Below, piece after piece: positions 9,205 through 18,279 of a stretch of DNA of 64,000 nt. Numbering within the stretch: position 1 is the first letter of the stretch; the number at the start of each line of letters is the position of its first letter. The notes below the pieces were generated by a model that did no database searches, had not been told where the DNA came from, and was given only the letters and a program-made list of their open reading frames with translations. A program made the translations under genes and the position numbers. The DNA is taken from the NCBI RefSeq assembly GCF_003610195.1, contig NZ_RAPO01000004.1:310001-374000 (forward strand), read 5' to 3'. This stretch comes from Halopiger aswanensis. Its GTDB lineage: Archaea; Halobacteriota; Halobacteria; Halobacteriales; Natrialbaceae.

Positions 9205-11613
9205 TCACCGCTCACCATCATCCGCCGCAGGGAGCGTAAACGAGAACGTCGTCCCCTCACTGGGTTCCGAATCGACCCGAATCTCGCCGCCGTGACGCTC
9301 GACGATGCGCTTGACCAGCGCCAGCCCGATGCCCGTCCCGCCGCCTTCCTCGGGCGTGTGGAGGCTCTGAAACACCTCGAAGATTCTGTCGACGTCGCCG
9401 GACTCGATCCCGACCCCCTCGTCGCTCACCGAGAGCACCCACTCGTCGCCGGATCGCTCCGCCTCGATACGCACTCGCGGCGGCTCGTCGCCGCTGTATT
9501 CTACGGCGTTGTCCAGCAAATTCTGGAACACCTGTCTGAGTTGGTCCGAATCGCCCTCGACCCGCGGCAGCGACTCGGCGGTGATCTCGGCGTCGTGCTC
9601 CCGAATTTTCACCTGCAGGTCGTCGCGGACGTCCGCGAGCACGGCGTCCAGTTCGACCGGCTCGAGCGGATCGCCCCGCGTCTCGACCCGCGAGTACTCG
9701 AGCAGGCCGTCGATCATGTCGCGCATGCGTTCGGCGCCGTCGACCGCGTAGTCGAGGAACTCCTGCCCGTCCGCGTCGAGGTCGTCGCCGTACCGCCGCT
9801 CGATGAGTTGGAGGTAGCTCGAGACCATCCGCAGGGGCTCCTGCAGATCGTGGGAGGCGGCGTAGGCGAACTGCTCTAAGCGTTCGTTCGACTCCTCGAT
9901 CCGTCGCTGGTACGCTTTGCGCTCGGAGATGTCGCGGAGAACGCCGGTGAAGTACCGCTCGCCGCGATACCGGATTTCGCTGAACGAGACGGCCAGCGGG
10001 ATCTCCGTCCCGTCGGCCCGCAATCCCGGCAGTTCGAGGTACTCCCAATCGAGCGTTTGATCGCCGGTCTCGAGGTACCGCGAGATCGCGGCGTGGTGCT
10101 TTTCGCGATACTCCTCCGGCATCAGCCGGGTCAGCGGTTCCCCGATGAGGTCGCCCCGACCGTATCCGAACACGTCTTCGACCGCCGGATTCACCGATCT
10201 GATGGTGCTGGTTTCGTCGATGGTGACGATCACGTCGTTGATCGCCTCCATGATCGCCCGATATCGCTCCCCGAGCTCGGAGAGATCCTCCTCGATGAGC
10301 ACGACTCGATCGAGTTCTCCGTCGTCGGTTTCGATCGGGGCAGCGTCGACCGAGAGCCACTTCCGCTGACCGTCGGGGTGTTCGATCTGTGCCGTCCAAT
10401 CGTAGAGCGGCTCGCCCGTCTCTCGAACCAGCGCGAACGGGCGTTCTTCGAAGGGGACGAGGGACCCCTCCTCGTCGTAGTACGTTCTGCTATCGGCGTC
10501 GGGTTGCTCCGCGTTCGCGGGGCGGCCGTGGAGGACCGCCGCTCGCTCGTTCATCCGCTGGACGTCCCCGTCCGCGGACAGAACGGAAATGCCGACGGGC
10601 GCGGCCTCCATCATTTCTCCGAGCAGTTGGCGCTCTCGGTCGAGTTCGTCCTCGGCCTGGCGTCGCGATACCAGGCCGCCGAGATCGGCGGTGGCGGCGG
10701 AAACGACTTCCACCAGCCGGTCGTCCATCTCCCGTCGCTCGGTCATGTAGAACTCCAAGATTACGGCTACGTCCCCGTCGGCGAGCACCGGGACGCCGAG
10801 CCCCGCTTTCACCCCCATCTCGGCGGCCAGCGCCGTCCGGGGGTAGATCTCTTCGGACACTGCGGTAACGTCGGGAAACCAGACGGACTCCGCGGCGTCG
10901 AGGACGCGACCCGGAATCCCCTCGCCCGGCTCGAACGCGAACACGGACGACTCGTCCACGAACGGGGCGAAGTCGTCGGACTGTACGTACGAAATAGGCA
11001 ACTTCTTCGCGACGCCGTCGTCGGTCGGTAGCCAGGCCTGACCCACTTCCCAGTCGGTCCACTGACAGACCTCTTCCAGTACGGCTAACAGGCCCTCCTC
11101 GAGCGACGCGGCTTCCGCCAGGGAGTGACTCACCGACACGTGGAGTTGATGTTCCTCCTCGGCGCGTTTTCGATCGGTCATGTCGCGGGTAACCTTCGCG
11201 AAGCCCTCCAGGTCCCCGTCGTCGCCCCGAATCGCCGTGATAGTCACGTTCGCCCAGAACCGGGAGCCGTCCGCACGAACGCGCCAGCCTTCGTCCTCGA
11301 CCGATCCGTTGTCGACTGCGGCAGCGAGGTTCCGCTCGGGGACGCCAGCCGCTCGATCGTCGTCAGTGTAGAACGTGGAGAAATGTCGGCCGACGATTTC
11401 GGCGGCAGAATAGCCCTTGATGCGTTCGGCACCGGTATTCCAGCTCACGACGGTCCCCTCCGGATCGAGTCGGAAAATGGCGTATTCTTCGACGGCTTCG
11501 ACCAACGCACGGAACTGGTAGTCCCGGTCCTCGTTCGTCCGTTCCCGCGTCGACGGATCGGAACTCCCCGGGGAAGCTCGAGGACCGTGACCGTTACCGT
11601 TTCCGTTCGTCAT
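9205..11613 (-). CDS. PAS-GAF-PAS-PAS sensor histidine kinase
   Basis: The ATG at 11613 (MTNGNGN) is chosen over an upstream start because residues before it are low-quality and Cys/Arg-rich. It encodes 802 residues. A PAS domain (about 31-150) contains GYSAAEIVGR; a GAF domain follows (about 160-310), then PAS (about 325-440) and PAS (about 445-560). The HisKA domain begins with AASHDLQEPLR, where His is the phospho-acceptor. The HATPase domain has N-box NLLDNAVEYS, DEGVGI and GGTGIGLAL. No membrane segment is seen, so it is likely cytosolic. No response regulator is adjacent, and its upstream region lacks the cluster promoter motif, so it may simply be a neighbour rather than the cluster's controller. 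Confidence 0.9.
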   Translation of the reverse strand: MTNGNGNGHGPRASPGSSDPSTRERTNEDRDYQFRALVEAVEEYAIFRLDPEGTVVSWNTGAERIKGYSAAEIVGRHFSTFYTDDDRAAGVPERNLAAAVDNGSVEDEGWRVRADGSRFWANVTITAIRGDDGDLEGFAKVTRDMTDRKRAEEEHQLHVSVSHSLAEAASLEEGLLAVLEEVCQWTDWEVGQAWLPTDDGVAKKLPISYVQSDDFAPFVDESSVFAFEPGEGIPGRVLDAAESVWFPDVTAVSEEIYPRTALAAEMGVKAGLGVPVLADGDVAVILEFYMTERREMDDRLVEVVSAATADLGGLVSRRQAEDELDRERQLLGEMMEAAPVGISVLSADGDVQRMNERAAVLHGRPANAEQPDADSRTYYDEEGSLVPFEERPFALVRETGEPLYDWTAQIEHPDGQRKWLSVDAAPIETDDGELDRVVLIEEDLSELGERYRAIMEAINDVIVTIDETSTIRSVNPAVEDVFGYGRGDLIGEPLTRLMPEEYREKHHAAISRYLETGDQTLDWEYLELPGLRADGTEIPLAVSFSEIRYRGERYFTGVLRDISERKAYQRRIEESNERLEQFAYAASHDLQEPLRMVSSYLQLIERRYGDDLDADGQEFLDYAVDGAERMRDMIDGLLEYSRVETRGDPLEPVELDAVLADVRDDLQVKIREHDAEITAESLPRVEGDSDQLRQVFQNLLDNAVEYSGDEPPRVRIEAERSGDEWVLSVSDEGVGIESGDVDRIFEVFQSLHTPEEGGGTGIGLALVKRIVERHGGEIRVDSEPSEGTTFSFTLPAADDGER

Positions 11614-11835
11614 TGTATGAGTCACGCTCCGGTACCGGAAAACTCTGCCCATCAGTCGGTTCCGGAACGGGCGGCTCGTCTTCGGCTCAGCACACCGTGC
11701 GAACGGTGTCGTTTCGATCCATTCGCGGCAGTGAGCGCGACCGCAAAACGGGGGGAGAAACGAGACGGCGAAAACGGGACAGGGGCGCAAACGGGGTGCG
11801 ACGGAACTGCGCGCAACCGGTGGGGACAGACGCGC

Positions 11836-13104
11836 TCAGTCCGTCGAGAGCGTGATCGACGCGGTGGTGGTGCGGTCGGCGTCGTCGGTCACCCGCAACA
11901 CGACGGTGTCCCGGCCGACGTCGCCGGCCGTCACCTGCAGCGTCTCGCCGCGCTCGTCGAACTGGTCGTTTCCGCCGACGTCCCACTCGTAGCAGACGAG
12001 TCGCCCCTCGCGGGCGTTCGAGCAGGTCGCGTCGAGCGTGACGGTCTGGCCCGGCTCGAGCGCAACGTCGCCGGCGTTCGCGGGCTCGGTCGTGATCTTC
12101 GCGATCGGCGACGCGTCGTCCGCGCCGGCGTCGCCGGCGTTTTCGTCAGTGCCGTCGGCCGCGTTTTCGCCATCGCCGTCGGATTCGTCCCCGGTCCCGT
12201 CGGACTCGCCTTCCGCCGGGTCGTCATCGCTCGCGTCGGCGTCCTCGTCCACGTCGGGCTCGTGCTCGTTATCGGGCTCGTCTTCGGGGAACAGGTCGTC
12301 GGCGACGAGCTGCTCCGCGATCGTCAGGTGCCACCGAACGCGGGTCTCGAGGTCGACGTCGGTCGAGAGCGTCTCGACGAGGTACGACTCGGCGCCGAGA
12401 TCGCGGGCCGCCTTGTGGACGAGCAGCCCGTTCGGTTCGGTGTCCGGTCCCGAGAAGGGACCGATCTCGAACGCGAGTTCGGGATCGTCCACGGACGTTC
12501 GGTTGACGTACTCGGCGGCCGCGCGGGCGGTTTCGACGGCCTCGGCGCCGTCGGAGTGGAAGATCGCCTGTCCCACGCCGTCGACCGGATCGCCCGCGTA
12601 GATCCCGGTCGACTCGTGGAGGTCGACGACGACGTCGGCGTCGTACTCGACGAGCACGTCCCAGATCGCCCGCGCGAGGTCGGTTTCCGGCTCCGAACCT
12701 TCGGGGAACTGTCGGTTGAGGTCGCCCCAGTCGTCGCCGCTGCGGGTTCCCTCCTCGACGGCTGCTGCGTTGGCCTCCGGAATCGCGACGAGCGTGCCGG
12801 CGTCGATCCGCCAGTCGGCGATGTCGCCCGCGGCCTCGTAGCCGGCAACCTCGTTGCCGTGCATGCCGCCGGTGACGACGACGGTCGGCCCCTCGACCGG
12901 CGCCTCCGTGACGTACACCGTCGTCTCGCGGCTCGTCCCCTCCATGATCGAAAACGATTCTCGAGAGAGATCTTCCTCGGCCGTGTCGGCTGCAGCGGTC
13001 CCGTCCTCGAGAACGCCGCTGACAGTCGTGGCGCCGACGCCCGCGACCGTACAGCCGGTTGCGATGGCCAGTACCGATCGTCGTGACAGTGTCTCGCGCT
13101 GCAT
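11836..13104 (-). CDS. Exported succinylglutamate desuccinylase/aspartoacylase-like hydrolase with PKD domain
   Basis: The start at 13104 (MQRETLSRRSV) gives 422 residues and places a cluster-type promoter 27 bases upstream. The N-terminus has a twin-arginine signal (SRRSVLAIA). Residues about 55-270 show the M14-like zinc site: MHGNE supplies His and Glu, and VVDLHES the third ligand. An acidic, low-complexity linker (about 278-340) joins a C-terminal PKD/Ig-like domain (about 340-422) containing CYEWDVGGND. The family hydrolyses N-acyl amino acids or amides, but the substrate of exported haloarchaeal forms is unknown. The PKD domain suggests surface attachment or protein contact. Confidence 0.8.
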   Translation of the reverse strand: MQRETLSRRSVLAIATGCTVAGVGATTVSGVLEDGTAAADTAEEDLSRESFSIMEGTSRETTVYVTEAPVEGPTVVVTGGMHGNEVAGYEAAGDIADWRIDAGTLVAIPEANAAAVEEGTRSGDDWGDLNRQFPEGSEPETDLARAIWDVLVEYDADVVVDLHESTGIYAGDPVDGVGQAIFHSDGAEAVETARAAAEYVNRTSVDDPELAFEIGPFSGPDTEPNGLLVHKAARDLGAESYLVETLSTDVDLETRVRWHLTIAEQLVADDLFPEDEPDNEHEPDVDEDADASDDDPAEGESDGTGDESDGDGENAADGTDENAGDAGADDASPIAKITTEPANAGDVALEPGQTVTLDATCSNAREGRLVCYEWDVGGNDQFDERGETLQVTAGDVGRDTVVLRVTDDADRTTTASITLSTD

Positions 13105-13131
13105 GCGGTTGTCGGGACGAACGACACGGTG

Positions 13132-13151
13132 TTTACTATCGCAGCGATAAT
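13132..13151 (-). promoter_or_regulatory. Cluster promoter motif before the desuccinylase-like gene
   Basis: The site ATTATCGCTGCGATAGTAAA lies 27 bases before the ATG at 13104. It aligns without gaps to the other cluster sites and supports that start. Confidence 0.6.
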
Positions 13152-13284
13152 GACCGCTCGCGATCCATTTCGGCGCTGAAACGGGCAGTTTCGCGTGTGA
13201 CAACGATTTCGAGGACATCGCCCGCGTCCCGGACGAGTCGTTTCCGAACGAACAACGGTTTTCGAGGCTGCAACTGCGGCGGGA

Positions 13285-14481
13285 CTACCGGACGCCGTGG
13301 CGTTCGTAGAACCGGCGAACGCGGTCGTCGGCCAGCAACGGTCCGTGGACCTGAATCGATTTGAGGCCGGGGTAGCTGTTGGCCTCGATGACGGTGAACG
13401 AGCCGTCCTCGTCGGTGACGATGACGTCCCAGCCGACGTAGGGGACGAACGAACAGCCGGCCGCGATCTCGAGGAGTCGCTCGCGGATTCGGTGCCAGCC
13501 GGGAACCTGGGCGCCGTCGATCGGCACTCCGGTGTCGGGATGGCGAGAGTGCCACTCGACCTCGCCGTCGACCGGCGGTTGTGCGCCGGCGCTGAGGGTC
13601 CCGGAGTCGGGATCGATGGCCGCGGAGAGGCCGCCCTGCGTGAAGTTGTCAAGCGGCGCGGAGTCGCTCGTCCCGATCCGGTGGATCGCCGCGGCGATGA
13701 ACGGCTCGCCGGCCGCCTCGTCGTACATGGTGATAATACGGAGGGTGTTGGGCGTCTCAGGGTACAGCGCGGCCCCGAACGGTCCCTGTTCGACGTACTC
13801 GCAGACGAGGTACTCGTCGAGGTTCGAGACCAGCGACCGGAACTCCACCTCGGCGTACTGATCGCCGTTGACCCGGTAGCCGTCTTCGGTGCGCGTACAC
13901 AGCAGGACGTTGTTCCCGCCGCCTCCGCGGACCCACTTGAGGACCAGTCGCTCCTCGGCCTCGAGCCGTTCGACGACGCGCTGGGCGGCGTTGCGCGTCG
14001 TGTGCGGTGCGTCGCGCTCTCGCCGGCCCTCGGTTCGGTCGGACTCAGTTCCGGAAATGGTCCCGGAAACGGCCTCGAGGGCCGGTCCGCCGTCGGCCAG
14101 TTCGTGGCGCGCGGCGCTCCCGGCGGCCGGTCCGTCGACTCGGTCGTCGATCGGGTGGTACGTTCCGTCGCGAAGCATGCCGTAGACCGCCATGCGGTGG
14201 GCGTCGAACGGCTGCATCACCCGGTGAAAGAGCAGTTTGTTCGACAGCGCGACCGACCACGTCCCGTTGATCCGCTTCGAGCGCACGTACCGCTGATAGT
14301 CGCTGACGTAGTCCCGGTACGTCGACTCGTCGAGGTCGTAGACGGCGTCCGACCGGCTCAGGAAGCCGCGACGCCAGAGCCAGCACCGGCGTCGAAGCGA
14401 TCTCGAGACGGTCGACTCGCGCTCGGTCGCCGCCAGATCCTGTACGCCCCTGATCGTGTGGTAGAGCTGTCGGACGTTCAC
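13285..14481 (-). CDS. Sugar-transfer-associated ATP-grasp protein
   Basis: Residue content matches the ATP-grasp family found in exopolysaccharide loci: an N-terminal helical part (YRDYVSDYQRYVRSKRING, about residues 60-85), then an ATP-grasp core with LVLKWVRGGGGNNVLL as the nucleotide loop, EYLVCEYVEQG, and a C-terminal VGWDVIVTDEDG...IEANSYPG metal/ATP site. I choose GTG at 14481 (398 residues) rather than ATG at 14508, because the cluster promoter box 14507-14526 overlaps that ATG and sits 25 bases before the GTG. Such enzymes ligate an amine or acid to a sugar intermediate; the exact reaction is unknown. Confidence 0.8.
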   Translation of the reverse strand: MNVRQLYHTIRGVQDLAATERESTVSRSLRRRCWLWRRGFLSRSDAVYDLDESTYRDYVSDYQRYVRSKRINGTWSVALSNKLLFHRVMQPFDAHRMAVYGMLRDGTYHPIDDRVDGPAAGSAARHELADGGPALEAVSGTISGTESDRTEGRRERDAPHTTRNAAQRVVERLEAEERLVLKWVRGGGGNNVLLCTRTEDGYRVNGDQYAEVEFRSLVSNLDEYLVCEYVEQGPFGAALYPETPNTLRIITMYDEAAGEPFIAAAIHRIGTSDSAPLDNFTQGGLSAAIDPDSGTLSAGAQPPVDGEVEWHSRHPDTGVPIDGAQVPGWHRIRERLLEIAAGCSFVPYVGWDVIVTDEDGSFTVIEANSYPGLKSIQVHGPLLADDRVRRFYERHGVR

Positions 14482-14506
14482 GACCGTCCCTGCCGGACGG
14501 CGGCCC

Positions 14507-14526
14507 ATAGTTATCGATCGATCAAG
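14507..14526 (-). promoter_or_regulatory. Cluster promoter motif before the ATP-grasp gene
   Basis: The site is CTTGATCGATCGATAACTAT. Its end overlaps the upstream ATG candidate (14508) and lies 25 bases before the GTG at 14481, so it argues for the shorter protein. Confidence 0.55.
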
Positions 14527-14608
14527 ACCGTTTCAGGATCGTTGCAGGTTCGAGAGAACGGAGCGTGCGGCTGATTTCGCGGCGAACCGGAAGCGAATCG
14601 CCGCGCTG

Positions 14609-15613
14609 CTACTCGGGCGCGGCCGAGCGGAGCCGACTCGAGAGCGCGGTTCCGACCAGCACGCTGGCGCCGACGAGGACGGCGAGCGTCGCGGCGATCG
14701 GGACCGGTCGTCGTCGAACGCCGGTAGCGGCGGTCCAGCAGAGCCCGGGGACGTGTCGGGCGGACACCGACGCTCCGCGAAGGTGCCACGCGGCTCGCAG
14801 GAGCCGTCCCTCGGCGAGGTACCGCTTTCCGAGGATGAGTCGGTGGGTCGCTCGGATCTCGTAGCCCGCCGCCTCGAAGCGGTCGACCTGCTCCTCGTAG
14901 CTCGAGAGGTACCGTTCGCTCGCGGTCTCGATGACGCTCGCCGGCGGGTGGCCGGTCGGCTCGCGGCGGACCAGTTCCTCGTCGACGTAGGCGAGTTTCC
15001 CGTGCTCGAGCACGCGCAGGCAGAACTCGGGGTCCTGGAACCGATCGAGCGTCTCGTCGAATCCGCCCGCCTCGTCGGCGACGGCCGTTTCGACGAGCAG
15101 CGTGGAACCGGCGCCCGGCTGGACGTTGTCCGCGAGGATTTCGCCGATCAGTTCCTCGCCGCCCTCTCTGGTGGGTTCGTCGTCGGCGCGAGCGAGGACG
15201 GACGCGACGGCGGTTCGAAGCGATCCGCTCGTTCCCGAGAGCTCGAACGTCGCGTCGCAGTAGACGCCGACCCACTCGTCCGAGCGCTCCTCGAGGGCGT
15301 CGAGTTGGCGCTCGAGTTTCTCGGGGTGCCACTCGTCGTCGGAGTCGAGGAACGCGACGTACTCCCCGTGAGCCCACTCGATCCCCGTATTCCGGGCGGC
15401 GTTCGCCCCGCGGTTGGTCTCGTGGACGACCGGCCGAACCCGCGAATCCTCGCGCTCGTAGTCGGAAAGCACCGACTCGGTGTCGTCGGTCGAACCGTCG
15501 TCGACGACGATCACCTCGAGGTCGTCGATCGTCTGTGCGAGCGCGCTCTCGATGGCGCGCGGAAGCGTGTCCGCCCTGTTGTACGTCGGAATCACGACGC
15601 TGACGCGGGTCAT
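14609..15613 (-). CDS. Family 2 glycosyltransferase with C-terminal membrane segment
   Basis: This 334-residue protein has a classic GT-A start, SVVIPTYNRADTLPRAIESAL, then VIVVDDGSTDDT (donor binding), NRGANAARNTGI, and FLDSDDEWHPEKL carrying the DxD-type metal site. The rest of the catalytic domain runs to about residue 265. A hydrophobic segment at about 300-325 would anchor it to the membrane, so it acts on the cytoplasmic face on a lipid-linked acceptor. Sugar specificity cannot be read. A cluster promoter sits 26 bases upstream of the ATG. Confidence 0.9.
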   Translation of the reverse strand: MTRVSVVIPTYNRADTLPRAIESALAQTIDDLEVIVVDDGSTDDTESVLSDYEREDSRVRPVVHETNRGANAARNTGIEWAHGEYVAFLDSDDEWHPEKLERQLDALEERSDEWVGVYCDATFELSGTSGSLRTAVASVLARADDEPTREGGEELIGEILADNVQPGAGSTLLVETAVADEAGGFDETLDRFQDPEFCLRVLEHGKLAYVDEELVRREPTGHPPASVIETASERYLSSYEEQVDRFEAAGYEIRATHRLILGKRYLAEGRLLRAAWHLRGASVSARHVPGLCWTAATGVRRRPVPIAATLAVLVGASVLVGTALSSRLRSAAPE

Positions 15614-15639
15614 GCTGCGTCGTTTCGAGAACGGGCCGG

Positions 15640-15659
15640 ATTATTATCGCGTGGATAAG
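15640..15659 (-). promoter_or_regulatory. Cluster promoter motif before GT2 gene
   Basis: CTTATCCACGCGATAATAAT ends 26 bases before the ATG at 15613. It is nearly identical in layout to the site at 7715-7734. Confidence 0.6.
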
Positions 15660-15716
15660 CCGGCTCGCGCGGCCGTCCCGAACGGAAGCTGCGGGACGCG
15701 ATCGGTTCGTGCTGAC

Positions 15717-15736
15717 GCTAACGGCTCTATAAGAAA
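15717..15736 (+). promoter_or_regulatory. Cluster promoter motif before deacetylase-like lipoprotein 2 operon
   Basis: GCTAACGGCTCTATAAGAAA ends 23 bases before the ATG at 15760. Together with 15640-15659 it forms a divergent promoter pair within about 100 bases. Confidence 0.55.
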
Positions 15737-15759
15737 GGCCGATCGGTCCGTCGAGGCGG

Positions 15760-17082
15760 GTGATGACGCACCGAAACCGACGATCGTTCGTGAGCGCGGT
15801 CGCGGCGACCGGAACGCTCGGACTCGCCGGCTGTCTCTCGACCGTCGAGGGCTGGCGGGAGACGAACGGATCGGCAGACGGGAACTCGACGCAGTCCGCG
15901 TCGGACGGAGACGCCGAGCGCAGCGACGGCGGCAACTCCGTCGCCGACGAACCGTCGGGGCTCCCCGGCGAGTCGATCGCGTCGTTCGAAACCCTCGACG
16001 ACTGGATGGCGATGATCGACGCGGGCGACCTCGAGGCCGCGACGGACGACCCGTACGCGGGATCGCAGTCGGCGCGACTCACAGCCGACGAGGGGACGGA
16101 GTACGCCGCCGTCTACAGGACCTATCCCGACGGCCTGGACCTGCGCGACGCGAACCTCTCGCTGGCGGTGTCGTTCACCGGACGCGAGCAACTCCACCTC
16201 GAACTCGAGCTGCTCGCGCCGAACGCGCGCAACGTCTACGCGATGGAACGGACCCTCACCGGTCCGACCGATCGCTGGGTTCGCGTCGACTTCGGCACCG
16301 ACCGGGTCGAGACCCAACCCGACCTCTCGGACGTGCGCGAAATCCGGATCACCGCCCGCCGTCGGGGCGATTCGTCGGGCCCGATCGACTGCCGGATCGA
16401 CGACCTCCGCGCCGTCGATCGTCCGGCGACCGGCCGAGTGATGCTCCTGTTCGACGGCACGCTCGAGAGCCACTACGAGACCGCCTTCGAACACATGGAC
16501 GAGTACGGCTTCGCCGGCGTCGAGGCGGTCATCCCCGAGGCTGTCGGCGAGGGCGGCCGACTCACGCTCGACGCGCTGCACGAACTGAACGACGCCGGCT
16601 GGGAGATGGCCGCCCGGCCGCGGACGGGCGCGAACTTCATCCACGAGTTCACGCCCGAGCAACAGGAGGGGATGATCCGGCGGACGAAGGCCTACCTCGA
16701 GAACCGCGGCTTCGAGGACGGCGCGAAGCACTTCGTCACGCCGCGGAACGTCCTCGGCACCGAGACCGTCGATCTGGTCCGCGAGTACCACGAGCAGGCC
16801 CTCCGGTACGGCGGCGGGCCGAACGCCCTGCCGCTGACCGACCCGCACAACGTGGGCTTCTTCGCCGGCGACGCCGGCGAGGAGGCGCGGACGTACGTCG
16901 ATCACGCCGCCGAGTACGGCCAACTCGCCGTGTTGCACTTCGAGGAGATCGGCGACGGCGGGATGAGCGAAGACGCGTTCGCCGACCTGCTGGCGTACGT
17001 CGACGAGCGACCCGTCGAGGTCGTGACCGCGACGGACCTGCTGGCCGACCGCGGTCGCGGCGGAAGCGGAGGTGACAACTGA
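15760..17082 (+). CDS. Polysaccharide-deacetylase-like Tat lipoprotein, probable pseudoenzyme
   Basis: The protein has 440 residues and is a paralogue of 7765-9117 with the same architecture: twin-arginine signal (NRRSFVSAV), lipobox LAGC with Cys24, Asp/Ser-rich linker, beta-sandwich domain (about 75-215) and NodB-like domain (about 225-435). The catalytic motifs are degraded. The VWDDG of the paralogue is LFDG here (Asp232, one Asp lost), and the HGTH metal motif has no counterpart (the region reads RPRTGANFIHEF). It may therefore bind glycan rather than cut it. Its stop overlaps the next ATG by one base (TGATG), so it is coupled to the GT2 gene. Confidence 0.75.
   Translation: MMTHRNRRSFVSAVAATGTLGLAGCLSTVEGWRETNGSADGNSTQSASDGDAERSDGGNSVADEPSGLPGESIASFETLDDWMAMIDAGDLEAATDDPYAGSQSARLTADEGTEYAAVYRTYPDGLDLRDANLSLAVSFTGREQLHLELELLAPNARNVYAMERTLTGPTDRWVRVDFGTDRVETQPDLSDVREIRITARRRGDSSGPIDCRIDDLRAVDRPATGRVMLLFDGTLESHYETAFEHMDEYGFAGVEAVIPEAVGEGGRLTLDALHELNDAGWEMAARPRTGANFIHEFTPEQQEGMIRRTKAYLENRGFEDGAKHFVTPRNVLGTETVDLVREYHEQALRYGGGPNALPLTDPHNVGFFAGDAGEEARTYVDHAAEYGQLAVLHFEEIGDGGMSEDAFADLLAYVDERPVEVVTATDLLADRGRGGSGGDN
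17071..17078 (+). promoter_or_regulatory. Strong Shine-Dalgarno for the second GT2 gene
   Basis: GGTGA preceded by GGA (GGAGGTGA, about 17068-17075) lies just before the TGATG junction. It supports internal translation initiation in this operon, in contrast to the leaderless starts of most neighbours. Confidence 0.5.
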
Positions 17083-18149
17083 TGTACCGTGGCAAGAGCG
17101 TCGCCGTCGTGCTCCCCGCGTACAACGAGGAGGGGTTCGTCGGCGACGTGATCCGGGAGATGCCCGGCTACGTCGATCGGATCTACGCGATCGACGATCG
17201 CTCGACCGACGGCACCTGGGAGGAGATCCTCGAGGCCGCTCGAGCGGACGCGAACGCCGAGCGCCCCGCAAGCCGTAGTCGCGAGGGCGAGGTCGCCGAT
17301 CGACTCGCGGTTGACGGCGGAACGTCCGCGCTCGCCGCTCGAGCGGCGGTCCGCGATCCGATCGGACGGGTGGTCCCGATTCAACACCGAGAAAATCGCG
17401 GCGCCGGCGGCGCGATCAAGACCGGCTACCTGGCCGCGCTCGCAGACGGCACGGACGCGACGGTCACCGTCGACGCGGACGGGCAGATGGACCTGTCGCA
17501 GATGCCGCGCCTGCTCGATCCGATCGTCGAGGGCGAGGCCGACTACGCGAAGGGCAATCGCCTCTGCTTCCGGGAGTACCGGTCGGCGATGCCGCGATTC
17601 CGGTTCGTCGGCAACGCGATCCTGACGTTCCTGACGAAGATCGCCTCGGGCTACTGGAAGACGATGGACCCGCAAAACGGGTACACGGCCATTTCCGGCG
17701 AGGCGCTCGAGGCGATCGACGTCGAAAACCTCTACGAGTACTACGGCTACTGTAACGATCTGCTGGTGAAGCTGAACGTCCACGGGATGCGCGTGGCCGA
17801 CGTGACGATGCCGGCCGTCTACGGCGAGGAGGAGTCGAGCATCGCGTATTCGGAGTACATCCCGAAGGTGTCGACGATGCTGTTGCGCAACTTCCTGTGG
17901 CGGCTGAAGACGAAACACCTCGTGCTCGACTTCCACCCGCTCGCGCTGTTTTACCTCGTCGGCGCGGGGCTGGCCGCGACGAGCGTTTTCGCCGTCGGGC
18001 TGACGCTGTTCGCGGCGGTCGCGCCGATCGAGACGGCCGTGCAGGGCTCGAGCATCCTGCTGCTGTTCCTCGGCGGCCTCGCTTTCCTCCTGTTCGCGAT
18101 GGTGTTCGACATGGGCGAGAGCGAACACCTCGAGATGCAGGTACAGTAG
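17082..18149 (+). CDS. Family 2 glycosyltransferase, dolichyl/polyprenyl-phosphate hexose synthase type
   Basis: The protein has 355 residues. The N-terminus VAVVLPAYNEEGFVGDVI and YAIDDRSTDGT define a DPM/DPG-synthase-like GT2 domain. RENRGAGGAIKTGY and VTVDADGQMDLSQ (DxD site) follow, then KGNRL and the NGYTAISGEAL acceptor region. An insert of about 30 residues rich in Ala, Arg and Glu (about 55-90) is unusual. Two membrane helices (about 280-310 and 318-345) close the protein. It probably charges a polyprenyl phosphate with a sugar for surface-glycan assembly. It is translated with the upstream lipoprotein. Confidence 0.85.
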   Translation: MYRGKSVAVVLPAYNEEGFVGDVIREMPGYVDRIYAIDDRSTDGTWEEILEAARADANAERPASRSREGEVADRLAVDGGTSALAARAAVRDPIGRVVPIQHRENRGAGGAIKTGYLAALADGTDATVTVDADGQMDLSQMPRLLDPIVEGEADYAKGNRLCFREYRSAMPRFRFVGNAILTFLTKIASGYWKTMDPQNGYTAISGEALEAIDVENLYEYYGYCNDLLVKLNVHGMRVADVTMPAVYGEEESSIAYSEYIPKVSTMLLRNFLWRLKTKHLVLDFHPLALFYLVGAGLAATSVFAVGLTLFAAVAPIETAVQGSSILLLFLGGLAFLLFAMVFDMGESEHLEMQVQ

Positions 18150-18279
18150 TCGTGCGGTATTGCGATCGTCGCCTTCGTCTTCCGTTCCGAACCCGACGTT
18201 TGCACTCGGCTGTCGCTTCGATCGCTGTTCTCTCGCGTCGCTAGGAACGGCTCCGCCGCTCGTGTGATTGTTCTGCGGT

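Noticed and set aside
11125..13086. Long plus-strand open frame across the kinase and desuccinylase-like genes
   Set aside because: It overlaps two confidently identified minus-strand genes and their promoter, and shows no protein signature.
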